Below the pieces are notes generated by a model. That model searched no databases. It was not told the DNA's origin and saw only the letters and a program-made list of their open reading frames with translations. The position numbers and the translations under genes were made by a program. 64,000 nucleotides of DNA from Neisseriaceae bacterium JH1-16 (GTDB lineage Bacteria > Pseudomonadota > Gammaproteobacteria > Burkholderiales > Chromobacteriaceae). This document shows, piece after piece, positions 41,269 through 50,012 of this stretch (positions are counted from its first letter, which is position 1; each line of letters opens with the position of its first letter). The stretch spans positions 558,001-622,000 of the forward strand of contig JAPDNP010000002.1 of the NCBI GenBank assembly GCA_025989215.1, given 5' to 3'.

Positions 41269-42342
41269 GCACATCCGACTCCCCGCATCGCCGCACTGGC
41301 GTTTGAACTGACCTCCACCGACGACGGCGTGCAGCTGTTGCCGGCCGGGGAGTTCCGCGCCGTCGACGGCCGCCCCTCCGAATGCAAAGCCTGGCAACTG
41401 ACCGCTGAGATCGCCGCCCAGGTGATCGCCCGTGCCGCTGCTCGCAGCAACCGCCTGGTGATCGACTACGAGCACCAGACTCTGAATGCGGCCAAGAACG
41501 GCCAGCCCGCACCAGCCTCCGGCTGGTTCAAGGCGCTGGAATGGCGCGAAGGCGTGGGCCTGTTCGCCATCGACGTCGACTGGACGGCCAGAGCGGCCGA
41601 CATGATCGGCGCCAGAGAGTACCGCTACCTCTCCGCCGTTTTCACCTACGACAAGCACGGCCGCGTGATCGAAATCCTGCACGCGGCGCTGACCAATAAC
41701 CCGGCCCTGGACGGCATGGACGAGGTCAGTCTCGCCGCGTTGTCGCGCCTGGCCTCCCTTTCCCACAACCCGTCCGTAACTGAGGAGGACCCCACGATGG
41801 ACGAACTGATCGAGCAGCTGCGCTGGCTGCTCAGCATGCCCGTTGGCTCGACGGCCGATGACATCACCGCCCAGCTGAACAAGGTGATCAACCAACTGTC
41901 CGGCGGCCAAGGCACTGCGGCCGCCAGCGTCAACCTGCTGGAGCTGCTGACCAGCAAAGACACCCAAATTGCCGCGCTGTCGGCCAACCAGGTCGACCCG
42001 GCCCGCTTCGTTCCCCTCGACGCCATGCGCGAACTGCAGACTCAGGTCGCAGCACTGACCGCCCAGCTGCAGGGCGGCGAAGTGGACAAGCTGGTAGTGG
42101 CCGCACTGTCGGACGGCCGCCTGCTCCCAGCCATGGAAACCTGGGCGCGCGGCCTCGGCAAGACCAACCTGCCGGCGCTGCAGGACTTCCTGACCACCGC
42201 CCAGCCGATTGCCGCGCTGACCCGTACCCAGACCCAGGGCATCCCACCCATCGACGCCCCGAAGGCCGCATCCGACGCGGACCTGATCGCGGTCTGCTCG
42301 CAGCTCGGTCTCAATGCCGCTGACTTCCAGGAGGCTAAGTAA
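41266..42342 (+). CDS. Prohead protease with fused scaffold (Mu gpI-like)
   Basis: 358 residues. The N-terminal protease domain is seen in RAAARSNRLVIDYEHQTLNAAKNGQPAPASGWFKALEWREGVGLFAIDVDWTARAADMI and YRYLSAVFTYDKHG. The C-terminal half is the Ala/Gln-rich scaffold. As in Mu I/Z, an internal start (41797) makes free scaffold. The start ATG at 41266 lies in the right arm of the palindrome, so translation may depend on melting of that hairpin. It overlaps the next start by 1 nt. Confidence 0.9.
   Translation: MAHPTPRIAALAFELTSTDDGVQLLPAGEFRAVDGRPSECKAWQLTAEIAAQVIARAAARSNRLVIDYEHQTLNAAKNGQPAPASGWFKALEWREGVGLFAIDVDWTARAADMIGAREYRYLSAVFTYDKHGRVIEILHAALTNNPALDGMDEVSLAALSRLASLSHNPSVTEEDPTMDELIEQLRWLLSMPVGSTADDITAQLNKVINQLSGGQGTAAASVNLLELLTSKDTQIAALSANQVDPARFVPLDAMRELQTQVAALTAQLQGGEVDKLVVAALSDGRLLPAMETWARGLGKTNLPALQDFLTTAQPIAALTRTQTQGIPPIDAPKAASDADLIAVCSQLGLNAADFQEAK
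41797..42342 (+). CDS. Scaffold protein from internal in-frame start (Mu gpZ-like)
   Basis: 181 residues sharing the frame and stop of the protease gene. TGAGGAGGA (41781-41789) is a near-perfect ribosome site 7 nt before the ATG at 41797 (residue 178 of the protease). The product MDELIEQLRWLLSMPVGST... is helical and Ala/Gln-rich as expected for a prohead scaffold. Confidence 0.78.
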   Translation: MDELIEQLRWLLSMPVGSTADDITAQLNKVINQLSGGQGTAAASVNLLELLTSKDTQIAALSANQVDPARFVPLDAMRELQTQVAALTAQLQGGEVDKLVVAALSDGRLLPAMETWARGLGKTNLPALQDFLTTAQPIAALTRTQTQGIPPIDAPKAASDADLIAVCSQLGLNAADFQEAK

Positions 42343-42743
42343 TGACTGCGACCATCCAGGACCGCAATACCCCCTTCAAGGACGGGGAGCTGATCCCCAC
42401 GCCGGTCGCGGCAAATACCACGATCCCGGCGGGCGCCATCGTCTGCGTCAACGCTAATGGCTTCGCCACTAACGGCGTGACCGCCACCGGCCTGACCTAC
42501 CTCGGCCGCGCCGACGAGCGCGTTGAGAACACTGGTCCGGATGGCGCCGCCGTTGTCCTGGTACGCCGAGGCAAGGCGTTCAAGTGGGCGAACGACTCGG
42601 GCGATCCGGTCTCCCAGGCCAGCTTTGGCCGCCCCTGCTACGTCGTCGACAACCAGACCGTGGCCAAGACCAACGGCACCAACACCCGCTCGCAGGCCGG
42701 CACCGTCGTCGGTGTCGAGGCCGACGGCGTGTGGGTCATCTAG
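42342..42743 (+). CDS. Head decoration protein (DUF2190)
   Basis: 133 residues, mostly beta: FKDGELIPTPVAANTTIPAGAIVCVNANG and AGTVVGVEADGVWVI are typical of DUF2190 proteins, which decorate heads of Mu-like and related phages. It starts at the A of the protease stop codon. Confidence 0.84.
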   Translation: MTATIQDRNTPFKDGELIPTPVAANTTIPAGAIVCVNANGFATNGVTATGLTYLGRADERVENTGPDGAAVVLVRRGKAFKWANDSGDPVSQASFGRPCYVVDNQTVAKTNGTNTRSQAGTVVGVEADGVWVI

Positions 42744-42754
42744 GAGTAAGCCCC

Positions 42755-43663
42755 ATGCTCATTAATGCCTCTACCCTCAAGGCGATCTTCGTTAGCTTGA
42801 AGACGCTGTTCAACAATGCCTTCGACGCGGCACCGAGCCAGTGGCAGGAAGTCGCCATGCTGGTGCCTTCCACCGCTGCACAGAACGACTATGCCTGGCT
42901 GAGCAACTTCCCGCGCATGCGCAAGTGGATCGGCGCCAAAGCGGTGAAAGCGTTGGAGGGGTCGAAATACACCATCGTCAACAACGATTGGGAGGCGACC
43001 GTCGAGGTCGACCGCAACCATATCAAGGACGATCAGCTCGGCATCTACAAGCCACAAGCCGAAATGGCGGGCTTTTCGGCCAAGCAGTTGCCGGACGAGA
43101 TCGTGTTCGAGCTGGTGAATCAGGGCTTCACCAGTCGGTGCTACGACGGCCAGTACTTCTTCGACGACGATCACCTGGTAAACGGTCAGTCGGTCTCCAA
43201 CAAGGGCACCAAGAAGTTGTCCATTGCCTCGTTGGCGGCGGCGAAGGCCAGCTATGGCGCCGCTCGAACCGCGATGAAGAAGCTCAAGGACGATGAAGGT
43301 CGCCCGCTCAACATCAATCCGAATGTCCTGCTGGTGCCGGCCGCCCTGGAAGACGACGCCAACGCACTGATGACGGTCGACCGCCTGGAGGACGGCAAGC
43401 CGAACCCCTACAAAAACACCTCCAAAGTGGTGGTAGCGCAGTGGCTGACTTCGGACACCTCCTGGTTCCTGCTCGACACCACCAAACCGGTCAAACCGTT
43501 CATCTACCAGGAACGCGAGGCTCCGGTGTTCGTGGAACAGACCGACCCGCAGTCCGAGAACGTGTTCGACCGTCGCAAGTTCAAGTTCGGCGCGGAGGCA
43601 CGTGCGGCCGGTGGCTACGGCTTCTGGCAGCTGGCCTACGGCTCGACCGGCACCGAGGAATAA
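42755..43663 (+). CDS. Major head protein (Mu gpT-like)
   Basis: 302 residues. LKAIFVSLKTLFNNAFDAAPSQWQEVAMLVPSTAAQNDYAWLSNFPRMRKWIG, VEVDRNHIKDDQLGIY and FKFGAEARAAGGYGFWQLAYGS are the Mu T-family landmarks. It forms the icosahedral capsid. The ATG at 42755 follows AGGAG by 8 nt. Confidence 0.92.
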   Translation: MLINASTLKAIFVSLKTLFNNAFDAAPSQWQEVAMLVPSTAAQNDYAWLSNFPRMRKWIGAKAVKALEGSKYTIVNNDWEATVEVDRNHIKDDQLGIYKPQAEMAGFSAKQLPDEIVFELVNQGFTSRCYDGQYFFDDDHLVNGQSVSNKGTKKLSIASLAAAKASYGAARTAMKKLKDDEGRPLNINPNVLLVPAALEDDANALMTVDRLEDGKPNPYKNTSKVVVAQWLTSDTSWFLLDTTKPVKPFIYQEREAPVFVEQTDPQSENVFDRRKFKFGAEARAAGGYGFWQLAYGSTGTEE

Positions 43664-43672
43664 GGGGGAGAT

Positions 43673-44086
43673 ATGGCTAGCGCGAAATCCAAAACCGACC
43701 CGAAGCAACCCGGCGACGAACCGACCACGCCTCCGGCACCGAACGATGCGTTGCAGGCCGAAGCTAGCGGCACGCCCGAGCTGAAGGAGGACATCGACGC
43801 GGCGCCGGGTAGTGAGCCACTGCCGGACGCCCCGGTGGCCGACAACACTGCCCAGGCCGACGTGGAGACGCCGCACCAGGACAACGACCAGGTACCGCCG
43901 CGCCCGTTCGGTATGCCGACCGCCATCGAAGTCGTGGCCAAGTGCGAGCAGTTCCGCCGCGCCGGCCGAGTATTCGGCCGTGAACCGGTGCGCATCCCGC
44001 TGACCGAGCTGGACGAAGCGCAGGCCAAGGCGCTGCGGGATGAGCCGATGCTGGTGATCACCCTCGCAGCTCCCCAGGAGGACTGA
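43673..44086 (+). CDS. Mu gp35-like head-associated protein
   Basis: 137 residues. The first about 75 are acidic and Pro/Ala-rich, probably disordered. The C-terminal domain (IEVVAKCEQFRRAGRVFGREPVRIPLTELDEAQAKALRDEPMLVI) matches the short domain found in Mu gp35 and Haemophilus FluMu homologues. GGGGGAGAT precedes the ATG. Role unproven. Confidence 0.78.
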   Translation: MASAKSKTDPKQPGDEPTTPPAPNDALQAEASGTPELKEDIDAAPGSEPLPDAPVADNTAQADVETPHQDNDQVPPRPFGMPTAIEVVAKCEQFRRAGRVFGREPVRIPLTELDEAQAKALRDEPMLVITLAAPQED

Positions 44087-44088
44087 GC

Positions 44089-44508
44089 ATGTACGCGACC
44101 CGTGACGACATGGTGGTCCGCTTCGGTGAGCTGGAAGTGATTCAGCTTGCCGACCGGGAGGAAACCGGCCAGATCGACGACACCGTGCTGAGCGGCGCCC
44201 TCGAGGCAGCCAGCGTGGAAATCGACGGCTACCTAGGCGGTCGCTACCCGCTCCCGTTTGCCGAGCCGCCGAAGATCCTGACCGGCTACGCCTGCGACAT
44301 CGCCCGCTATCGACTGTGCGGCAGCGGCACTCAATTGACCGAGGACATCCGCAACCGCTTCGACGATGCCAAGCGATTCCTGGAGATGGCGGGGGCCGGC
44401 AAGATCACCTTGGGCGGCATGCCTGGAGGCGGGCCGGCACCGGTTTCCAACACGGTGCAGTTCGCCACGGGGACGCGCGTCTTCGCTCGGGATGGGGGGG
44501 CCTTCTGA
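44089..44508 (+). CDS. Mu gp36-like protein (DUF1320)
   Basis: 139 residues. MYATRDDMVVRFGELEVIQLADRE and ALEAASVEIDGYLGGRYPLPFAEPPKIL are the DUF1320 signature of head-completion proteins. It overlaps the next gene by one base. Confidence 0.87.
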   Translation: MYATRDDMVVRFGELEVIQLADREETGQIDDTVLSGALEAASVEIDGYLGGRYPLPFAEPPKILTGYACDIARYRLCGSGTQLTEDIRNRFDDAKRFLEMAGAGKITLGGMPGGGPAPVSNTVQFATGTRVFARDGGAF

Positions 44509-45203
44509 TGATCCTGGTCCAAACCGAGAACGCCATCATCGACCGCCTGAAGACCGGCCTCGGCAAGATGGTCAAAGAGGTCGGCAGCTATGGCGGCGAA
44601 CTCGACGAGGGGTTGGAGGAAGCGATCCGCCGCTTCCCGGCCGCCTGGGTCACCTTCGGCGGCGTCACCAAAACCGAACCTACTGGAACCAGCCGCCAGA
44701 AGTACAAAGCACACGGCCAATTCGTGGTGATGGTGGGTGATCGCAGCGTGCGCAGCGAAGCGGCCAGCCGCCAGGGCGGCCCCGCGCGGGGCGAGGTCGG
44801 CACCTATCCGCTGATCTATGCCGTGCGCCGGCTGCTGGTCTCCCAGGACCTCGGGCTGCCCATCCAGGAGCTGATGCCCGGCCGGGTGCGGACGCTGTTC
44901 AACAGCCGGCTGGAGCGCCAGGCGTTCTCGGTGTTCGCCTGCGAGTTCCACACCGCCTGGATCGAGCACGCACTGCCCCGCGACCACTGGCCCTATCCGC
45001 CGTCGCCGTCCGACCCGGTCGACCCCAGCGCGCCGTACCAACCCGGCGGCCCCTATGCCGACGACGCGGTGTTCGTCCCTTATGGCGGCCAGCTGGCCCA
45101 GCCGGCCCAGGACTGGCTGCGTACCGGTCTCAACTACCACTTGGCCCCGGACGACGGCAGCGCCGACGCCCAGGACATCATCCCGACGAGGACAATCCGA
45201 TGA
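44508..45203 (+). CDS. Mu gp37-like protein (DUF1834)
   Basis: 231 residues. The N-terminal ENAIIDRLKTGLGKMVKEVGSYGGELDEG and the middle FPAAWVTFGGVTK...YKAHGQFVVMVGDRSVRSE fit DUF1834, a probable tail-terminator or neck protein. The C-terminal Pro-rich extension (YPPSPSDPVDPSAPYQPGGPY) is longer than I would expect for the family. It overlaps the next gene by 4 nt. Confidence 0.84.
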   Translation: MILVQTENAIIDRLKTGLGKMVKEVGSYGGELDEGLEEAIRRFPAAWVTFGGVTKTEPTGTSRQKYKAHGQFVVMVGDRSVRSEAASRQGGPARGEVGTYPLIYAVRRLLVSQDLGLPIQELMPGRVRTLFNSRLERQAFSVFACEFHTAWIEHALPRDHWPYPPSPSDPVDPSAPYQPGGPYADDAVFVPYGGQLAQPAQDWLRTGLNYHLAPDDGSADAQDIIPTRTIR

Positions 45204-45400
45204 ACGAGATTCGAGTGAAAGCCGCCCCCGGCATCAAGGTGCCGAAGGAAGGCCGCCCGCGCGAGTACATCACCGACACCGAGGCCGAGATCGTGCCGGC
45301 CAGCGTCTACTACCTGCGCATCGTGGCCGAGGGCGACCTGATCAAGGTCGACGACAAGGCCGGTGACAAAACCACCGCAAAAGCGAAGGGAACCGAGTAA
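45200..45400 (+). CDS. Small tail protein (DUF2635, Mu gp38-like)
   Basis: 66 residues: IRVKAAPGIKVPKEGRPREYITDTEAEIVPASVYYLRIVAEGDLIKV. DUF2635 proteins sit immediately before the sheath gene in Mu-like phages. Overlaps the sheath start by one base. Confidence 0.85.
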   Translation: MNEIRVKAAPGIKVPKEGRPREYITDTEAEIVPASVYYLRIVAEGDLIKVDDKAGDKTTAKAKGTE

Positions 45401-46818
45401 TGGCCAGCCCCAATATCAGCTTCGACAGCATCCCGGCCAGCATCCGCAAACCGGGCAAGTACTTCGAATTCAACACCCGCTTCGCGGTACGCACGCTGCC
45501 AGGCAACCTGCAGCGTGTGCTGATCCTCGGCCAGAAGCTGGCCAGCGGTAGCCAGCCCGCCCTGGCGCCGGTCGACGTGTTCAGCGACGAGCAGGCGGCC
45601 CAACTGTTCGGGCGCGGCTCCCAGCTGCATCTGATGGCACGCGCTGCGATCACCGCGTATTCCTACCTGCAGCTGACCGCCATCGCGGTCGCCGATGGCG
45701 CGGGCAATGCGGCCAGCGGCACCACTACGCTGACCGGTACAGCGACCGGCAGCGGCGTGCTGGGCCTGTGGGTCGGCGCCTCCCGCGTCGACGTGGCGAT
45801 CAACAGCGGTGACACCGCTGCGGCTGTCGCCACTCGCCTGACGGATGCGCTGGCGACCCGCCCGGACCTGCCAGTGACCAGTACCGCCGCCGCTGGCGTG
45901 GTCACGCATACCTGCGTCCACAAGGGCACGCTCGGCAACGACATCAAGCTGGTGGCCAGCAGCACCGCACCCGGCTTGAACGTGGCGGCGGTGTCGCTGA
46001 CCGGCGGAAGCATCGACCCGGACTACGCCCCGGCCCTGGCGGCGGTGGCCAGTGCCGGCCACCAGATCCTGGTGGCGCCGCTCTCCAGCCAGTCGGTGCT
46101 GACCGCGCTGCGCTCGCACCTGGATTTCGTGTCCGGCCCGATGGAACAGCGCGGCGCCATCGGCGTGTTCGGCTGGCCCGGCACGCTGGCCAGCGGCACC
46201 ACCTTGGCCGGCCAGATCAACAGCGGCCGCATTACCGGCGCCTGGCATCGCGGCTCGCTGCGTCTGCCGTGCGAGGTCGCTGCGGGCTTCGCGGCGGTAC
46301 TGGCCAGCGAGGAAGACCCGGCGCGGCCACTGAACACCCTGGCCATCAACGGCCTGGACGTGACCGGCATTGACCAACGCCCGACCCGTACCGAGCAGGA
46401 AAACGCCCTCTACAACGGCCTGACCCCGTTGGAGATCGGCCCCGGCGACAAGGTGCAGATTGTCCGGGCGATCAGCACCTACACCAAAGACCCTCAAGGC
46501 GTCGACGACGTGTCGCTGCTCGACATCACCACCATCCGCACCCTGGACTACGTGCGCAAAGCCTGCCGCGAGCGCATCGCGCTGCGCTTCCCGCGCGAGA
46601 AGCTGTCCGAGCGCACCCCGCCGAAAGTCCGTTCGGAGCTGCTCGACGTGCTGTTGAAGCTGGAAGAGTTGGAGATCGTCGAGGCGGTCGAGGCCAACCA
46701 GGCCGGCCTGATCGTTGAGCGCGACAGCCAGGACGTGAACCGGCTGGACGCCAAGATCCCGGTCGACGTGGTGAACGGGCTGCATGTGTTCGCCGGTCGC
46801 ATCGACCTGCTGCTGTAA
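45400..46818 (+). CDS. Contractile tail sheath protein (Mu gpL-like)
   Basis: 472 residues. ISFDSIPASIRKPGKYFEFNTRFA, AALAAVASAGHQILVAPLSSQSVLTALRSHLD and LLDITTIRTLDYVRKACRERIALRFPREKL are landmarks of the Mu L sheath family. It shows that the phage is a myovirus. Confidence 0.93.
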   Translation: MASPNISFDSIPASIRKPGKYFEFNTRFAVRTLPGNLQRVLILGQKLASGSQPALAPVDVFSDEQAAQLFGRGSQLHLMARAAITAYSYLQLTAIAVADGAGNAASGTTTLTGTATGSGVLGLWVGASRVDVAINSGDTAAAVATRLTDALATRPDLPVTSTAAAGVVTHTCVHKGTLGNDIKLVASSTAPGLNVAAVSLTGGSIDPDYAPALAAVASAGHQILVAPLSSQSVLTALRSHLDFVSGPMEQRGAIGVFGWPGTLASGTTLAGQINSGRITGAWHRGSLRLPCEVAAGFAAVLASEEDPARPLNTLAINGLDVTGIDQRPTRTEQENALYNGLTPLEIGPGDKVQIVRAISTYTKDPQGVDDVSLLDITTIRTLDYVRKACRERIALRFPREKLSERTPPKVRSELLDVLLKLEELEIVEAVEANQAGLIVERDSQDVNRLDAKIPVDVVNGLHVFAGRIDLLL

Positions 46819-46880
46819 CAACCTGGGGCGACTGGAGGCCATCAGACCCGTGAAGGTCGCCCTCTCCAAGGAGAACCAAC

Positions 46881-47255
46881 ATGGCACTACAGGAATACGC
46901 CGGCGCCATCGTGCTGGAAGTGGACGGCAAGGAGGTCGAGGTGATCGACATGTCCGTGACCAGCAAGACCGGCCGCAAGCTTGTCAAGACAATGAACAAG
47001 ACCGGCCGTGCCAAAGGCTTCGCCAAGGGCATCGCCGAATACGAAATGTCGCTGACCGTGGCGATACCGCTGTCGGGCGACCTGGACTGGGAAGCCATCG
47101 AGGGCGCCAAGCTGACCGAGTACCCGCTCAGCCCCGGCGGCAAGCGTACCAGCTTCATCGACTGCTTCACCCTGGAGGTGGGCGAGAAATACTCGGTCGA
47201 TAACGAAGCCCGCCGCGACATCAAACTGCAGTCCCTACGCAAGGTGACCGAATGA
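46881..47255 (+). CDS. Tail tube protein (Mu gpM-like)
   Basis: 124 residues, beta-rich: YAGAIVLEVDGKEVEVIDMSVTSKTGRKLVKTMNKTGRAKGFAKGI. Size and position directly after the sheath fit Mu gpM. AAGGAGAACCAAC precedes the ATG. It overlaps the next gene by 4 nt. Confidence 0.87.
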   Translation: MALQEYAGAIVLEVDGKEVEVIDMSVTSKTGRKLVKTMNKTGRAKGFAKGIAEYEMSLTVAIPLSGDLDWEAIEGAKLTEYPLSPGGKRTSFIDCFTLEVGEKYSVDNEARRDIKLQSLRKVTE

Positions 47256-47719
47256 ACCAAGTTGAACTTCAGGGCGTCGTCGAACAGCCCAAGGACATCC
47301 CGATTGAGGTCCGCCTCGGCCTGACCTTCAACGGCATCCGCTCGGTGAGCGGCGCTCTGGACTTCGGGGTCGAGTACCCGCCTGAGTCCGGCAAACTGCA
47401 CTTCGACTACGAGCTGCGCCTACCCATGGTTGGCGACAACATCGCCGCCATTGAGGAGCACGGCGTTGCGTCGAACCTGCGCATCAACACCGCGATGATC
47501 GCGCGCTGCTTGACCCGGCTGGGCAACGTGCCAGCCAAGGACATCGGCTACGAACTGCTCGACGCGGCGTTGGTTGACGAGGACTTCGACGTCCTGACCC
47601 TCGCCCAGGGCGCTCTTAAAAAAAAGCGGATGGCGTCGAGTCCCAACTTGCCAACTTCCGCCTCGCCGTCGTTGCTCTCGGCAAGCACGGCATCCCCGAG
47701 TCTCGCGTCCGCGAGCTGA
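47252..47719 (+). CDS. Tail assembly chaperone, unshifted product (Mu gp41-like)
   Basis: 155 residues if translation stays in frame. The first about 123 residues are the conserved chaperone part (VELQGVVEQPKDIPIEVRLGLTFNGIRSVSGALDFGVEYPPES). After the slippery site the in-frame tail turns into low-complexity Ser/Pro sequence (SPNLPTSASPSLLSASTASPSLASAS), typical of unselected read-on, so the shifted product is the second functional form. Confidence 0.85.
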   Translation: MNQVELQGVVEQPKDIPIEVRLGLTFNGIRSVSGALDFGVEYPPESGKLHFDYELRLPMVGDNIAAIEEHGVASNLRINTAMIARCLTRLGNVPAKDIGYELLDAALVDEDFDVLTLAQGALKKKRMASSPNLPTSASPSLLSASTASPSLASAS

Positions 47720-47847
47720 GCGCCGCCGAGTTCGAGGGCTACCTCGCTGCGGTAGGCAGCCTGTATGGCGACAAGCCCAGCAGGCCGCCGGCCGGCGATA
47801 GCGAAACCCGCCACGTCAAATCCAGACGCCGTAAAAAGCCCCGATAG
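47252..47847 (+). CDS. Tail assembly chaperone, -1 frameshift product (gp41-42 fusion)
   Basis: The heptamer A AAA AAG (47620-47626), the same as in E. coli dnaX, lies in the correct phase for -1 slippage. AGGG at 47607-47610, 9 nt upstream, could act as the stimulatory internal Shine-Dalgarno. After the shift the reading continues with a well-behaved sequence (ADGVESQLANFRLAVVALGKHGIPE then RVRELSAAEFEGYLAAVGSLYGD) to a TAG at 47845-47847, 2 nt before the tape measure ATG. Such fused chaperones wrap the tape measure during tail assembly. Confidence 0.85.
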
Positions 47848-47849
47848 CC

Positions 47850-50012
47850 ATGTCCAGAAACCCCGAAGTTGCTCTGACCCTGCGAGCCCGCGACGAGGCA
47901 TCCCGCGTCGTCGGGCGGGCCATGCAGGAGACGGAACGCAGCACCCAGCGAGCAGAGCGCGCCGTCATCGGGCTGTCTCGCGAAAGCCAGCGCATGGCCA
48001 GCGCCCGCGAGCAGTTGGGCGTGCGGGCCGAGCGCGCCATCCAGCGCGAGATCCGGCTGACCGAAGCGGCCTACCAACGCCTGGCCAGCAGCGGCACGCT
48101 GTCGGCCAAGGAACAGTCGCGCGCCTACACCGCGATGCGGAATCAGGTGCGAGAGTTGCGCCGCGAGATGCAAGGCGTTAGCCAGCTGCAGCGCGGCATG
48201 ATGGCAGGGGCCAAGGGCGTGGCGGCCGGCGTGGCCGGCGCCGCTGGCGCGGGATATGTGCTGGCCCAACCGGTCAGGCGGACGATGGACTATGACCGGC
48301 GCTTGGCGATGATGGCCAATACGGCCTATGCCGAGCGGGATGTTGCCGGTCGCCGCGCGGGCATGCGCGAACTCGACGAGGCGATCAAGCACGCCGTGCG
48401 CGTGGGCGGCGGCACCCGCGAGGGCGCGGCCGAGACGCTGGACAACCTGATCGCCTCGGGCTCGATGAGCCAGAAGACCGCCATTAATCTGCTGCCGACC
48501 CTGCAGAAGAATTCGACCGGCACCGGCGCCGACCCGAACGAGCTGGGCAATATTGCCGTCCGGGCGATGCAGACCTTCAAGATCAAGGAAAACGAAATCC
48601 CGATGGTGCTGGACATGGCCATCAAGGCCGGCCAGGAAGGCGGCTTCGAGCTGAAGGACATGTCGAAGTGGCTGCCACAGCAAATGGCGGCCGCCAAGCA
48701 GTCAGGCATGTCCGGCATGGCGGGCATGGCCAAGCTGCTGGCGGTCAACCAAGCCGCAGCTATCACAGCCGGCACCAAGGACGAGGCCGGCAATAACGTG
48801 GTCAACCTGCTGGCCAAGATCAACAGCCAGGACACCGCCCGCGACGCGGCCAAGATCAGCTCGACCACCTTCCAGGAGAAGAAACGGGGCGACAAGAGCA
48901 AGGGCATTGACCTCGCCGGCACCCTGGCCGCCGCCCGCGCCAAGGGGGTCGACAGCCTGGATGCTTTCGTCGGCCTCGTCGACAAGGTTGTCAGCCACGA
49001 CAAGCGCTACCAGGACATCCAGGGCAAGCTGAAGGTCGCCAAGGGGGACGACCGCAAGGCGCTGCTGGAGTCGCAGGCCGACATCCTGCAGGGCTCGGCC
49101 GTCGGTACCCTGATCCAGGACCGCCAAGCGATGATGGCCCTGGTCGGCTACATGGGTAACCGCCAGTATGTGAAGGACATCGAGAAGAAATTGCCTAGCG
49201 CGGGCGGCACCGGCCAGGCCAACTTCGATCTGATTCAAGGCACGGCGTCCTACCAGACCGAACGCGCCAAAAACGAGAAGGCTATTGCCGAGCAGAATGC
49301 GTTTGACGGGCTCAGCAATACCATTGGCGATGTGTCCGGCAAACTCGCCGATTACGCCCAGAAGTACCCCGGCTTGGCCACGGCCCTCGTCGGTGCTGGA
49401 ACCGCCGCGACCGCGCTGGCAGCGGGCGCTAGTGCGGCGGCCTTGCCCTTGATGCTGATGGGGGGCGGCGGCCTCGGCGGCCTGCTTGGCGGCGCGGCTG
49501 GCCGTGGCGCGCTGGGCGGCGTGGCCGCCCGCTTGGGGCTCGGCAGCGCGGTCGGCGCATCCAGCGGCCTGCTGCTAAGGGGTGGCCTGGCCGGCGGGCT
49601 TTCCATCGCCGCCCTAGAAGCTGCCCGCGCGGCCGGGCTGCCCGACGTCGACGAGAAGAAGGGCCGCCAGGACGTCAAGAACGGTAACTGGCTGGCCGCT
49701 TCGACCCACCTGTCCGCCGGAGACTTCCTCGCCGCCCTGCGGGACAACCTGTTGAAAGGCAACCCCGCCGAGGCCGGCGCCGGCAAACCGCTGCAGCGCA
49801 ACGCCCCCTCGGCCACCGCCCCCATCCCGCAACTGGATCTGCTGCAGTCCACCGCCAACGCCTCGACCAAGCTGGACCTCGCCGCGCAGAAGATGCAACA
49901 GGCGACCAGTACGCCAATGGTGATGCAGTTGAAGGGCGAATTCCGGATCAACGGCAGTGATCTGGTCGCCGTGGTGAACCAAAGCAACAGCAAAGAAGCA
50001 CGGAGGAACTAA
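47850..50012 (+). CDS. Tail tape measure protein
   Basis: 720 residues. An N-terminal coiled coil (about 15-120, EVALTLRARDEASRVVGRAMQETERSTQRAERAV) is followed by a TP901-type core (NLIASGSMSQKTAINLLPTLQKNSTGTGADPNELGNIAVRAM) and a hydrophobic Gly/Ala-rich stretch (about 505-590) that may insert in the host membrane. The length of this protein sets tail length. Overlaps the next ATG by one base. Confidence 0.9.
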   Translation: MSRNPEVALTLRARDEASRVVGRAMQETERSTQRAERAVIGLSRESQRMASAREQLGVRAERAIQREIRLTEAAYQRLASSGTLSAKEQSRAYTAMRNQVRELRREMQGVSQLQRGMMAGAKGVAAGVAGAAGAGYVLAQPVRRTMDYDRRLAMMANTAYAERDVAGRRAGMRELDEAIKHAVRVGGGTREGAAETLDNLIASGSMSQKTAINLLPTLQKNSTGTGADPNELGNIAVRAMQTFKIKENEIPMVLDMAIKAGQEGGFELKDMSKWLPQQMAAAKQSGMSGMAGMAKLLAVNQAAAITAGTKDEAGNNVVNLLAKINSQDTARDAAKISSTTFQEKKRGDKSKGIDLAGTLAAARAKGVDSLDAFVGLVDKVVSHDKRYQDIQGKLKVAKGDDRKALLESQADILQGSAVGTLIQDRQAMMALVGYMGNRQYVKDIEKKLPSAGGTGQANFDLIQGTASYQTERAKNEKAIAEQNAFDGLSNTIGDVSGKLADYAQKYPGLATALVGAGTAATALAAGASAAALPLMLMGGGGLGGLLGGAAGRGALGGVAARLGLGSAVGASSGLLLRGGLAGGLSIAALEAARAAGLPDVDEKKGRQDVKNGNWLAASTHLSAGDFLAALRDNLLKGNPAEAGAGKPLQRNAPSATAPIPQLDLLQSTANASTKLDLAAQKMQQATSTPMVMQLKGEFRINGSDLVAVVNQSNSKEARRN

